Position numbers and translations under genes: made by a program. A DNA stretch of 64,000 bases from contig NC_133901.1 of NCBI RefSeq assembly GCF_964199755.1, forward strand, positions 11,051,556-11,115,555, read 5' to 3'. Source of the DNA: Larus michahellis. Lineage: Eukaryota; Chordata; Aves; Charadriiformes; Laridae. Positions 22,743 to 36,200 of the stretch are shown piece after piece (position 1 is the first letter of the stretch; every line of letters starts with the position of its first letter). Below the pieces are notes generated by a model that had not been told where the DNA came from, ran no database searches, and saw only the letters and a program-made list of their open reading frames with translations.

Positions 22743-25700
22743 CTGGAGAAGAGACGGTAGATGTGAAGGGGAGCACGCTGCTGAGCTGCAGCACGACCCC
22801 CCTGCTGCACAGCTTCTATTCAGCTAGCTCTCTCACTTCTTTTTCTCAGAGCAGCTCCCTTGCCGAATGCTGTGTGGTGCCGTGACTTTCTCTTTGATTC
22901 CAGCTCCAAAGTGGCCGTTCATCGGCAGCCCTCCAGACTGGTTTGCTAGTTCCCTTCGACCCATCAGCAGCTCCCCCACAACACTTCTTGCCTGCCCCAA
23001 CATCCTCCCCTCATCACCGAACATTTTCGACAAGCTTTATACTTCATTAAATCAAGCCGTACTTTGAAATCGCGAAGGATACAATACTTTTGAAGCACTT
23101 ACTGCTTTATTCAGTGTGAATCAGCGTGATCTATTCTTCCGCCATGAGCTCTGCTGGAACTTAGTTAATCCATAACTTCCAATATTTACTCTTTGGGGTG
23201 ACATGAAGTGCTTTCTTTTTAGTCATTAAACAAACAGTGCTCAGGGGGAGCTTGACAATTTACCTGCATGCAGGAGAAAAGTGAAATAGCTGAGGCATCC
23301 ACTCTGCCTTCTTCAAATCTGGGGTTTTTTTCTTCTAATTGTCTAGCAAGTAGATATATTTAGCGAGTAAGCGTAACCACACCGGTACTCAGGTCTCTTG
23401 AGAGATCCTACCACCTTCTCACAGCACGCAACCACCCCAAAGGGGCACACATTGCTATTTTTAAGAGTCCTTCCACTTCACTTTCTCATCGAAGTGTCCA
23501 CGACAGAGGCGACTAACCCCTCGAAGCCATGAGCGAGCTGTGCCGGCCCCACCAGCCGCCTGCTGTGAGGAGGCAGGGCGAGAAGCTGGTACCAGCCTGC
23601 TGCATCTCTTGGAGGGCTGGGTTAGCTCTCAGCAGCCCATCAGCTTCTACTGAATTCTGAATATTAAACATTGTAGAGAAAAGACACGACCCTTGTCCGA
23701 AGTTTTCTTCCATCAGCGATGGTACAAACCAGCGCGTCCCCCTTGTGCAGCAGCGTCTCTGTGAGCTGTACAGTGCGTGACACCTTCATGCACATCACCT
23801 GTGCAACCGTGTGTCATTAGGGGTCCTTCACCACGGAAAGTGCCACCGGGGGTCAGGAAAAGGTGGGGCTCCCCAGGATCTCAGCTCATGTCCAGCGACG
23901 CTGCTGAAGAGAGCTCCAACTGCTTATAAAACTGTTTTTTTCTTTTTCCCTTACAAACTTGGCCATGGACTTTCTTGAAAACAAGTTCTCTTTAAACAAA
24001 GGTTTCAAAGTTCATCCATTTGGGATTTGTGCTAAAAAAAAAAAAAAAAAAAGATTGCGGCATCCAAAATCACAGCTGGGGAAGTTGTGTGCACTGCGAA
24101 GCTCTACTGACAGAGATAATTTCAGCATTCAAGAAGACAATTTCAGCTGAGATTAATGATAACAGACTTGTTGAAAATAAAGTTTATGAAACACACCTGA
24201 AGACAGGAAACATAAAATAGGAAATTGGAAAAGAAGTGCGGTACCATATATTCCACTTGTTACTCATACAAATATTATTCATAATATTTGCAGCTGACCT
24301 GGCTGTCTAGAAATAGCGCTTTGCTACCACATAGGTTACAGGCTTTTCAATACTTTTGTTTCTAAGACTTGGAATAGGTTGGAAATTTAGGACATGTAAA
24401 CAAACTGCCAACCTAAAACATCTAAATCAATGTGCCAGCCTACTAACCCCCCCTTTTTTTTCTTTTTTAAGCCTGTACTGATACTTGGAAAGAATGAATT
24501 TAGTTTTCCATGAGCCCTTGTGGTTTGAGGGGTTTATATTCCTCCTTTCCCATTCCTCTCGCTACTGCAGTGCAGAAAATATGTATTTTAAAAGCCAGCA
24601 CTGGGGCTCTCAGGTAAATCGCACGGCTCCAGGCACAGGGGACTGAAGAAAAGACGCTCCAGGATGCTTCAAGATCTGCCCAGTTGTGCATGCCAGGTAA
24701 CCATTTCAATCTGAACAATTACAGTGCTGTGCTCACTACTTTCTAGTTCACCTTCAGTAAAACAGAGATACTTCGTGAGACTGGCAAGACAGAGGCTCCA
24801 CATGATTTTAATTAACACCGTGGAGAGTTCTGAGTTGCAGAGCGGTACGAACGGGCATTAATAATCAAAGGAAATAATCTCTCTGAAGTAAAAAAGTATC
24901 ATGGATCTTTCAAATCTCACAGCTTAAAGATATCCCCCATTACAACCTGAAGAGAAAAAGCACACCAGACTGCACACTTTGTTCTTCTTGCTTCCCGAGT
25001 ATAAAAAAAAACTAAAAGCTTCCATTTTGCCTCTTCTATAGGAAAGCTTCTGGAAAAATCTCACATATGTTCGCAGCCTTCAGCTTCTTAGCCAGAAGTG
25101 CTGAATCACTTTTCTCAAATTTTTCCAAATTGAAATTGTAATTTAACTTCATTTAATAAATTGCAGGCAGATGTAAATTCTGATAGATGGGGAACCTGAG
25201 GCAGCAAAGCTACAAGGCTTAAAAAAAAAATCACAGCTCTTCAGCAATTAACCTTGTGTTCCACCCATCAGTTCTTTCTACTTCACCATAATGCCCCTTA
25301 ATTTGAAACAAACCCAACTCCGAATGGTTCACCGAGCAATCAAAGCACGAGGTCTCCGTCCTATATACCCACTGGAGCCTCTCGCTGCAAGAGAGCACTG
25401 CCCAGGTCTCCCTTGCATCCTGGGTACTGACTGCTCGTGAGCCGTGTAGAAAGGTAACATTCTGTGAGCCGTGTCTCCCCACCAACCACCTGAGTCCCAA
25501 ACAGGCTTTAAAAGGGGAAAGACAGGCTGGCACACACAGCATCCAACAAACCAGACCGCTCCAGCTTCCCGTGGAAACCAAGCTGACAGATTAGCCTCCT
25601 CGGGCTGCTCTTCGTTAGAGAAAAGGTCCTTGGAGGCCAAGGTAGCACAGAAAAGCAATTGCCGGGGGGGCAGAAACACCTCCCTGTGCGCAGGGAGGCA

Positions 25701-27639
25701 GCCCAGAGCTCTGCAGCCTGGCAGCAGGAGGAATTTGACAACCTGTGCAGAGAGCAAGCTGCTGCCATGACATTCCCTCCCAGCCTGGTATCGGCTCGCC
25801 TGCGCCTGAGGCTGCAGCTGGCACAGCCTTTAACAAAAGGGACAACTGACTCGTATTGTACCCCAAAAGTCTTTTATGTCATATGCAGACTCCCCCACCG
25901 CTTCCTTTGTTTTAAGGATGTAAAGACTCACCACCTTCCAGGTCACTTCGGAAGCCAGCAAAATGCTGCAAACTCTTCAGACAGAAGTTGCTAGAGAACT
26001 GCAATCTGTTTTTTAGCTGTTATTAACGTGAAATGGCGCTTTCTGTGGTCTCAGAACCTTTTCATTCTGCCCGTGTGAGAATTAAACGTCTCACGCTGCC
26101 CAAGGCCCGCTGGTGGGTGCGCAGTTATTCATCCCAACCAGGCACACAGCCATTTACCTTATGACTCTGAAGCTGCTTTACAGTAAGGAATGCCCATGCT
26201 GCTTCTAAACCCGCTTGTTTCCAGTGCTGCCCATTCAGTGGGAGATCTCCTCAACTTCTCAACTCCCCTGACGCTTCATGCTGTATTAAAAAAACCAAAC
26301 ACATTAAAAAAACCCAACCCAACACCACAGAGGACAAGGGGAACAGCAGCAGAATATATTTTTTAAAAAAAGGCTCATTGGTAGTTCAAGGTCTTCACAG
26401 ATCTCTCTCCAAATCCACGCCACCCTCCCAAGATCCATTAGCTAATTATCAATCAAACCCAGCGGATGGCAGCCCTGAGCAGGAGGTCTGATAGCCCAGT
26501 AACGATACACTGACTAGGGCAAAGAGTTTCTTGCTATTGGCTTCTGCCACACAAATAAAAGAAAAGACCAAAAGAAATTACCTGCGTCAGAGGAGTAAGC
26601 ACATATTCTATCGCCCTGCTGCTGCTTTCTCTGCATGTTTCCTGCAGCACCACTTGAGGCAGAGCCTGACACTCAGGGCCAGCACATGTGAGCAAAGGCA
26701 ATCGCTTTTCTTTCCTCCTTATTGCTAGCACTAGGTAACTAACATCTTAATGATCCATTGTACCATTTCATCTTGCAATTACTACAATTTTTTACATTGC
26801 TGTCACATAAACTATTCCCTCCTCGTAAAGTCAATCCTTCAGTTGAACTATCAGGTCCAACAGCCTTTTTCACGCAGAAAATATTCACGACCATTATGAA
26901 TTACTCCCCATTTACTTTGTGGTAGCACTACAGACCTCTACAACCATCCCCTCCATTTAAAAGCAATCTGATGAAAGTTTCTTGTCGGCATCTTACGAAC
27001 ACATCAATCTGTACAGGTGGAAGAGAAAGCTCATCACCATCCGATCCGCAGACTGCTCACCCATACATCTCCAAATCCTTTAGTTTCAAGTCAAGAGGCA
27101 TCCTTTTATAGCAGTCAATTTCTACATTTCATGAGAAAATTCATTTCTCCCACATTTTTGTGAACGCACTTTCACTTATTCTGGTAACCATATATATCGC
27201 CTGCACTGAATGGAACGCAGAGGCCCAAGCTCATCACGGCACCGCACCACCGTGACCAGGAGACAGGGTCATCCCACCCCACCTGAGGAGGGGTCTACAA
27301 GCACATGGAGGTAACTAACAAATACCCTGCTGAGCTTCTGAGAGGTCTGCAGACACTGGAGCTATGATCAGCATGAGCAGCAGCAGAACCACTGTTTCAA
27401 ACATCTCGCGTTCGCTGCAGGGATATAGCTAATAAACTACATGATGTCTTCTCCTCCATGCCAATCAAAGTACCGCACAGAAATACTACAAAACTAATCT
27501 ACAACAATCACACTTTACCACTTCACTCCTCTCTAAGGAACAGTTCTGAACTTCTGATGAAACTTGGGATAAAGTCATTTTATCACAGCACGGATTTTTA
27601 TTAGCTGGTTCCCACCAGATGGGCTCTGCAGCCCTCACA
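22743..27639. other. intergenic region between PROC 5' end and DGKD 3' end
   Basis: This 4.9-kb stretch should carry the PROC promoter and any noncoding first exon, then separates it from the end of the same-strand DGKD transcript. It contains a run of 19 A at 24034-24052 and scattered T and A tracts. I found no recognisable transposon, RNA gene or coding exon. Overlapping open frames on both strands at 25230-26000 lack any domain pattern. Confidence 0.6.
24034..24052. repeat. A19 homopolymer
   Basis: Nineteen A in the PROC-DGKD spacer. I looked for a retroposed body before it and saw none, so it is simple sequence. Confidence 0.85.
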
Positions 27640-30600
27640 CAATGAAATCAGTAACAGAATCTTTACTGGAAGCTCAGAAACATGTTTACTTTATATACAA
27701 GAAAAACTTATTTACAACAATCAACAGTAAACTATGTACAAAAAAAAAAATTACAAGAGACATTTCCACGGTAATCACTGTATAAATTAAAACAATAAAT
27801 AGGAGGGAAGCAGGTCCCATTCTTAAGGCACAAAACCTTCTTCCCAAGACTGTACAAGGATTCACTTGCTTCCCTATCCTTTTGACAGGATCACAGGAAT
27901 GGCGGGGAGACCCCTGAGGAACAACGGTCGGTGGACGATGATATAGACAAGCAGTCACTGCTGACAGCTGGAGAAAAACATCATTTTTCACGCTTTCCTT
28001 TTTTTTTTTTTCTTTTTACAGTACACACATCTTAAGATACAAAATATTTCGTGTAAACAGTCTTTTTTTTTTTTTTTTAAATCACATAGATAGTATGCAC
28101 ATTTTTAAATAATACTAAAACAATGAACAAAGCTTTCCATACGATTTGGGTGCAGAAACATTCCCAGGACTGGCACTGAAGGCCTCGGCAGAGCTGGAGG
28201 CTCCTGAACGCCTGGCTCTTGCGCAGCCCGTCCAGGCCGGCTCCTCCGGGCACAAGCCACGCAGGTCCCCTCTGCTGCGAAGAGCCGGCTCCTGCCGCAG
28301 CGGGGGACACGTAACCTCACCACTGAGATCCCACAAGCGAGACCAGAAGGGCTGTATTAATTAGCGCTAGCAGCCCTCCCAAAGGCAGCCCAGGGCAGGA
28401 GGCCGCTGACAGCTGCTTCATGGGCCAAACCCAAGTATCATAACGCAGGGCACGTTATTCCCCAGAATCTGCCATTGAAGTTAAAATATCCAGCGCGGTG
28501 ACAGAAAGCGGGGTAAGATACCAAAACCTCTTCCTAGCAGAAGAAACTGCAGGCCCAGCTCGCTGCAGACGCTGCCCTGGCATCACTGCCAAGGGTGAGG
28601 GATGATAAGCAGAAGGCGCCGCATGGCTTTCACAGGAGTAGCGTTTTTTAAGAGACTAAACATAGGCGTGATACGTGCAGTTCTAGCTTCTCTCAAGCTG
28701 GTGTTTTACCTGAGACCGCAGGAGAGTCTCTTTTTTGGCAAAGATTTTTTTTTTTCACTAATTGTCTTTCCTGAGTTTCTCTCCCACAAAAAATTATTGG
28801 ATGCCAGAAGAGGAACTCATAATAATGCAGCCAGAAGTTCAGCCTGGCTCCCTACTTTGCAGAGAGCTCTCACTGGCGTTTGACGCAAATTGTCCTCATC
28901 TATTCACAAGATCTCTGCAACAGAAATCTGCATTATTCCCAGTGAGACACACAGAGCTACAACCCTTTTGTTAGATATAAACCTTAATACATATTCAAAG
29001 GCACTCAGGTTAAATGTGGATCCCATTTTCTAGCTCTTACAAGAAGGCAGAACTTCCTCCCCGCCTCTGGTAAGCAACAGATAGGAATATACTGGCTATG
29101 AACCCTTTGATAAAATGTGCACGTACACAAAAAGGATTTGAACCCATCAACACGACGACTGCAAAATTAAAAGCAATGAGGACTGGTCTGTGCAGGCATC
29201 ATGGCTCATAGCAGACGGCTAATGGCCACAAGGCCTCTTCAGATATGGCACAAATTAAGGAACATGCCTGAATCTATAAACTCTTTGGAGTCCCCTGGTT
29301 CCTCTGAGCAGGAAGCGAGGAGCTGTTTCTATTGAGGCAAGAATTTAATCCCCCAGGAATGATGCAAGGCCGGTGCATATTGTTCATGCACGTTTAACCA
29401 GGAGGTTGCCTGGAGAACCTTCACAGCAAGAACAGCTCCTTCCCCACGCACAGGAACAACCCACATCTCACCTCTTCTCCAGAGTTACCACCTGCCTTGG
29501 GCTTCCTGCTGTGCTCCCCTGGGCAGGCACACCAATGTCCTAACCACGCACGCTCCGGGGGACAGCCAGCGGGCTGCACCTTACTGTCACCAGCTGTGTC
29601 CTGGAGCTCTCCTTAGCAGAGGGGTCTCCTCAATCTCGCGCAGACGCTGCTCTGTGCCTCAACGAGCAAGTGGGAAAATACAGCATGAACAATTCTTACT
29701 TATTTGATGCCTCAGGAATTCAATACGGTGAGGGTGGGCTGTACTGATAAACAAAATATGGCTATGGAAGCAACTGCCAATGTATAGATAGGAGAAACAA
29801 ATTCAGGGCAAAGCAGAACTAATTTTTTCCTCAGTCCCCACAGTATTCACACCAGAAATTTTGCTAGCTGGACCAAGCACCTTTAGTCTTCTGTTGAATT
29901 CTCATGAGCAAACCCTGCCACTCGCTAGGCTGAGAGGAGACATGGCTGAATGACAACTAGTTAAAAACAGATAGGGAGAGTCAGAATAATCCGTGGTGAA
30001 ATCTTAAAGAACGCAATTGAGTTTGCCCAGCGTGAAATCAGCCCATAGCGTCTTTCAGTTGACAAGTCTTTACATAAAGTAACTTGACTGATTGTTGTTA
30101 GACTAGAGAGCTGATGTCAACGTGATAAAATCCTTACAAATAACAAAGAACAATGTCCTCAGGAAATTATCTTTTATGCCACTGTGTAAGTGGCTGTTTT
30201 TCTGTCTGCAGCCATAGCCAGAAAGGCGCCACTCTATAATAATAAAAAAAAAATAAATACATACAAACCAACAAAGTAATTAAAAATTCCTGCTGTCTCT
30301 CCAGCTTTACAGCACTGAATGTTCCCGAATTCCCTTCGCAGTGATAAACATGGCAATGTAACTATCCATGCTGGTCTTCAGGCTTTAACAGTCGCCCAGT
30401 AGGGGTCAGGCAACACAGTGGAAATTGGAAGGCCATCTCGGAATTCGGATTCAGAGGCACTAATTTTTCCGTGCTCCACTGCTGGTGGTACCAAAGGCAA
30501 TTTACCAACACACTCCAGTTTTCATTATGATGCTCCTCCACTCAGTAACTATTCTCCTTCTCTCAGTGCTCTTACAGGAGCCCTGATGTTTGACAGCACA

Positions 30601-31822
30601 CGGTATCTCTCTCAGGGCTACAACCCAGGAGGCCTGAGCCACCCTAATCTTTTGGTATCCACCCTGGAGCGAAGGAGCAAGGCAGCAAGAGAGAGAAGCA
30701 AGGTGTAAAAGCCACTAGAACCAAGACAGGTGAAAAGATGCACGTACTACAGATGAATCATTATCTTTTGTGACAGAAATTGTTTTCTGTGCTGCAAGTT
30801 GCAGTAAAGAATCAGCTCTGTTATTTGTGGCCACGAAGGTGGCGCTAAATGGGCAGGAAGCCACTCCTGGCTGTTGCCAGTCATGCTGCTCCCCCCACCA
30901 AGACGGAGCAAATTGTTCCATTTCTCACTCCATTCCATGCCACTTCTCGCACAGCCCGAACAGCCAGTCAGTGTTCCTCTCCCGTCCATCTCGTCTCCTG
31001 AAGATGAATTCAGAAGGGGGAACGTCAGAGCTGATCTCCTGTAATCTTTTGGCTCTCCAGAATTTTGTCTTTTCTTACCGCCAGGAACTTCTGAACAATT
31101 GTCTGTGATGCCTGAAAACCTAAAGCTTGTAGCACGGTCACTGGCTGGAAGAGGAGAGCCAGGCCCTGTGGAAGACCCCACAAGCTGGTGTGAACCGAAC
31201 CGCTGTTTGAACCACATGCATTGTTTGTTGCAAGGCATAAGTGAGTGAGAATCACTGGGTATTCATCGGCAAGAGGTCTGTACTGGCTTTGAATTTCTGA
31301 TGCAAATCGCAAGCAACTACAGGTGCATTAAAAAGGATCAGTAAGACACAAGGACGAGCTTTGTCCCACTTAAATGCTCTAAGATGCAGGTGCAACACAC
31401 AGACGAGCGGGAGTTTTGGATCTGAAAAGACCGTCAGATGCTCCTGAACTAAGACTGGCCAATATATCTTTTGCCCTGAATAATTCTACTGTGACGAAGT
31501 TATCCAGTAAAGGTAGCTGTGTTGCAATTCTCAGGAGTCCTGCACTGTCACTGGAACCAGAACTTCCCACGTCGCAGGACACGGTTCTTCAAACAGCAAA
31601 TGAGTTCTCTTCCGGGAGGCTCTGCTGAGCGCAGATAAGGTGCCTCTGGAGTGGATGCAGCCGTACCCCACAGGAAAAAAGGTAGCACCATGCTTGGTTG
31701 ATATGAGCTCTGAACAGCTACAGGTTGGCTGCTCAGTAGAGACAGTTGTGAGCACATCTGCTCCGTGAGGTGACTGCTGTGCAGTTAGGAGGAATGGTAG
31801 ACACAGGCTGTGAAAACAGAGG
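27640..31822 (-). other. DGKD: DGKD 3' UTR
   Basis: The stretch from the stop codon (31825-31823) to about 27640 contains no coding pattern. On the minus strand it ends like a 3' UTR tail: AU-rich, with TGTACATAG, TTGTAAATAAG and TATATAAAGTAAAC blocks and clustered weak poly(A) hexamers (TATAAA, then AGTAAA at 27667-27662). A canonical AATAAA lies slightly further at 27602-27597, and an ATTAAA at 29349-29344 could give a shorter form. The exact end is not proven; the total would be about 4.2 kb. Confidence 0.65.
27662..27667 (-). terminator. DGKD: candidate DGKD poly(A) signal (AGTAAA; canonical AATAAA follows at 27602-27597)
   Basis: CTTTACT on the plus strand contains AGTAAA on the minus strand, just after an AU-rich tail-like region. 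The variant hexamer is weak, so cleavage may instead use the AATAAA about 65 bp further on. Either way the transcript ends near 27.58-27.65 kb. Confidence 0.45.
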
Positions 31823-33211
31823 CTAAACCTCGCTGGCAGGAGTACTCCGGCTCAGCTCCTTGATCCCGTGCAGTATCCTCTTCATGTGGCCTACTTTGGT
31901 CACACCCAGGTCCTGGAAGAAAAGAGAAAACCTTACCTTAGGAGAAAGCAGGGGGGAAATTCCAGGTGGCCAAGCAATGGTCACAAACTAGTCAGCCAGT
32001 TACAAAAAGAGGAGGAAACCAACCAGAAGGATTACAGACCTGATGGTTATATATATTGAACCTCAAACCGTGTGTCAAAAAGCTATCAGAGCCCGACAGG
32101 ACAATGAGCAGGCACAGAGTAATGGAGAAAACACAACTACAGACCATTAGCTAGAAATGCAAATTGCTTTGACTGTTAAAGGCCAAAGCAAGAGAACAGA
32201 AAGAGCGCACTGATCTCAAGGACCTAAGTTAGTAGCCAAAACATGCAGGACAAACCAACCAGTCACTGGTGACATCAAACACATGTGTGAACACTTGGGT
32301 ACCATGCAACAAAAAACAGGCTGTAGCCGGATGGCATGCAGAGCAATCAGCTACACAGATTACAGCAAACCTCGGAACAGGAAGATGGTCAAAATCACAA
32401 ATGAAGATCCAAGGGGCATTCAACAAATGCCATGCGCTACTTTATGACAAAGTATTTTTCTGCTATGTGCAAGTCACGAGAACGACGACTGAAATCTCCT
32501 GCACATGCAAAGAACCACCACTTTCAATTTTTCTCTGTAGAGAAAGCATCTCCTGGTGAGGAGATGAAAACTTGTACCACATGGTTACCAAGCACTATTT
32601 AAAAAGATTCTCTCTATCTAGCAGCCTCATCAAAGGCCACGATCATTTTTTTGTCTTGTATCAGAAGAAGTATGATGATCTATTTGACCAGTGACTACAA
32701 CATAAGACCCAAATTTTCCCAATCACAGCATGTTCTGCAAAGATGGTACATGCACTGAGAAGTTGCAAACTTCCATTCCATCATTAAAATCAGAGACTCT
32801 CAAGAGCCCTATCTGCAGTCCATGTGCTGGAGCATATTACGTCTCCAGGAACCTGTGGCAGAATCGGACAGCTGGTGTCTCAACTAGCTGTTCTATCTCC
32901 CTGCCATTAAAAATAGGTGACCTGAAGTGGTGAGAAAATAAAACGAGGCCCCGATGAACCCGTTCATCTTGCCAAGATGGACGTGAAATGAACAGTGGGC
33001 AGACCATTTCCAAGCACATTCAGCACAGAAGGTCATACAGATGCAGCTAGCTATTTCTCATGAGCTGATCACGAAAGTACCTTGAGGTCCCTCCGTTCGA
33101 GGTGCAGGAGCTCAGAGCCCCGGACGTCATGCCGGATGAAGATATCCTTATACTCACAAAGACTGAGATGCTCAAGCCAGGCCGCAACCTCCTCCGTTCC
33201 CCAGAGGTGAA
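31823..33211 (-). other. DGKD: DGKD SAM domain exons and stop
   Basis: Exon 33211-33081 encodes [20 protein letters not shown] and on to LERRDLK. The last coding exon, 31912-31823, encodes [20 protein letters not shown] and the end of the protein. The SAM domain of DGKD forms polymers that hold the kinase in cytoplasmic puncta. The intron between them (31913-33080) holds no other gene I can see. Confidence 0.94.
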
Positions 33212-36200
33212 CTGTTAGAGATGGAAAAGCAGGAGTGCATTGAGTACCCAGAATCCCAGAAGACAGTGAGAGATGAGGACACCACCAGCACTCGGTGCCA
33301 GAGAAGGAGGGCAAGCAGTACCACAGCCTCGAACCAAGGGGATGGCAACGACTGATAGCATGACCTACAGTTTCAAACAAAGGAGGCAGGGCAGAGAAAG
33401 CTAAGAGGGGTTCTCTTAAGCAGAGGCTAGCTGCAGTAAAGCCAGGAGGAAGTGCACGGTTCATTTGATGGGATTGGACACGCTTTTTAAAGTTCACCCC
33501 CATGTTTAAGAGGAGTGAATTCAGTAACAGCAGAATCATAACATATACCATGACGAATCAAGCACAGCTTAGCTCGCTATTATGCACAAGCACTTGTGCT
33601 CAGGGAACAAAATAGCAACCTCTCTCCCCCAAGCTGAAGGGAGAGGGGAAGGGTTTAGACTTCCACCTTCTTGCACAGCCTCTGTGTAAGAGAACAGTAA
33701 AGGTCCCAAGTTGTGGGAGGCAATGAGTGACCACCAGCCTGTCAGACAGGAGACTACCCACAACTCCATGGCAGAGGACAGGACCCGGGAGCCCACAGAA
33801 CAGGTAGTACTTCCAAATTTTAGAAGAAGAAAGTCTTCATGAGGAGAATATAAACCAAAAATCAACTATCCCAATTGGACAGAAAGTGTCTTGAATGGCA
33901 ATTTTTTGATTCATGGCCAGTTGTTGTCTACTGATCGGTAGGATTACAGGTCTGGGTGCACCTGTGGTGATGCTGATCCCCAGCCAATTAGACAAGAAAC
34001 TCGATTAAAGCCTGAGGGTGAATCAATGAGAAAAACATCATTAACCATGTCACAGAGAATCAGCAGTGAAAAGACTGGAGTTATGCAGACTTGGGCCCCA
34101 CAGTCGTTTTGACACCTAAAATGCCAAAATCCTCAAATTCACTTTACTAAGCACCCCTTAAAATATCCTTGAAAATATAGATATAGGCAGAATTCTCCAG
34201 AGGGTACCTCCTGTTTCTGCTCAGGAATATTTGTGTAGTACTGGGAGATCGTGGCTTAGACAGAACGGAGCAGTAAGCTACTCTGCCACATGGAAGAGAC
34301 AGACTAGACCTCCAAGAAAAGGCAGACGCACATGAAACAGAAGAGGGGGAGAACGTGAGAGGAAACAGACAGAGAACAGTGGTGTGACCACACTGGTGTG
34401 ACAAAGGGACACAATGAATAAGCAGACTTGGTACCCGGCAATCCCATGCTACTATGAGTCTCCTTATTTTTGTTGTTCTTCTCCTTTTTAAATTTGGTCA
34501 CCAGCCGGAATTTGCCACCGCGGCTGCGTTTAGAATAATCCAGCATCTGGTTCTATAAGAACAAAAAGGGAAAAAACCAGGCAAACAGTCATAAATTGCT
34601 TGGAACAGACCAAGAGCAACATGAACTGTCAAGCTCAGCTCCATGACCTTGTAAGAGAAGACAAAAAATGCTAAATTCATTCTGATCAAGACAGGAAAGG
34701 AAACAGAGAAAGCTGATTCCATGTCAGGCAAGGGAACCTTAGCAGGAAATTACTTTCTTTGGCTCTAGGGAGTCAAGTTTCCTTCTGAATGCTTTTTTCT
34801 CCCATCAGTCGTATAGTCACAGGAAGTCACACACTCACAGCCAACTAGTGGAAAAGAGAACAGCTAGGGAAATACAGCCTCGGTCCTCCTCACCTCCTCA
34901 TCACAGGGCTCCATCAGCTGCCACAGCCAAGGGATGTCTGCCAGTTTCCTCAGCTGGAGGTCCATGTCTGCCAGCGCTGCTTGGAGCTGCTCCTTCTGTG
35001 GAGGATCTAATTGCTGGATCAGAAATGGAAGCAAGGCAGAGTTAAAAGCCATGTGGTGGAACAGACAGTCAGGCCCTTGCCTTGAAATTCCTAGCTAAAC
35101 AAGCAGTTCCTCCTTTTAAAAGGAAGTGCACAGCAGGCACTCTGCCCAGCTGTGTTACCAACTTAATGACTTTCATCTTTTCTGAGCTCCAAACTTCCCT
35201 CAAACTTGCTAGACTGCTCATCATGCCTATGCAGCAACACCATCCTAATTCCTGGATGATAACATTTAAACTGACCTGTTACAAAGACAAAGATCAGCAA
35301 AATGTTGCTTGCCAAGGCAACAGTAGGACAAGACAGAAAGTGAGAGGCTACTTTACTCCTCCTTTGTGCGTCTTACCAGTGCCATCTTGCCCGCCAGCAG
35401 CAGCTCTGTCTCATTATGGAGGGCTTTGACATTATTCACCATCTCTACAACAAGGCTGCAGTTCAGGCCCTGCAGGGAAGCAATTCATGCGCAAATTAAG
35501 CCTGGAAATGCAGAGGTCTGAGCAGTCAAAAGAAAGAAGTCTTAGACAAGCAAGGCCTACTTTTGGTCAATCAGAAAGGAAAACCAAGAGCTGTGGAACA
35601 AGGACAAAACGGGAGATGCCAAGTGAGCGAAGTACCTCTGTAGACTTGGATTTAGCGTAGACTTTGTCCATAGACTTGGAGCTGGCATTGACAGCATGGG
35701 CAAGCTCCTGTTCCATGTCCTGATAGGATTGGGCTATTTCCCGAATGCTAAAGAGAGAATTACAGATTGCATCAGCATATGCTCAAAGCAGGAGATCTTT
35801 TCTGACTGGGTATCTCCTTCTAATACCCATCCGAACGACAAGAGCAGGGATAAAGCACGGGAGGGGCACAGCCTCTGGCAGAGCAGGGAATTCTCCCTGC
35901 CATAGTCAGCATGCACAGGCAAAGCAAGGCAGATTTCACATGCACAACTCCAGGTGCATATTCAAGTCTGCACAGAAGTTGGGATCAGTTTGAAATACGA
36001 CCTAGACACTTTAGTGTGGTCATAATGATGTGAAAGGCAGCTGCACATACAGCAGTTTAATTAACACTTCTCTGATGTGACTCTAGGAATTTTCTCTGAG
36101 AGGCCCGGACCAAGGAGCTAAATGCCCGAGTAAAGGATGAGCAGGTGACCATACAGTGACTTCTTCCAGAAATCTCTGCTGGGCGTCAGGGTTATAAGAA

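Noticed and set aside
24034-24052. A19 run as the tail of a retroposed gene
   Set aside because: No coding remnant or target-site duplication was visible beside it.
25231-25994. Overlapping open frames on both strands between PROC and DGKD
   Set aside because: No family motif, no splice context, both strands open together.
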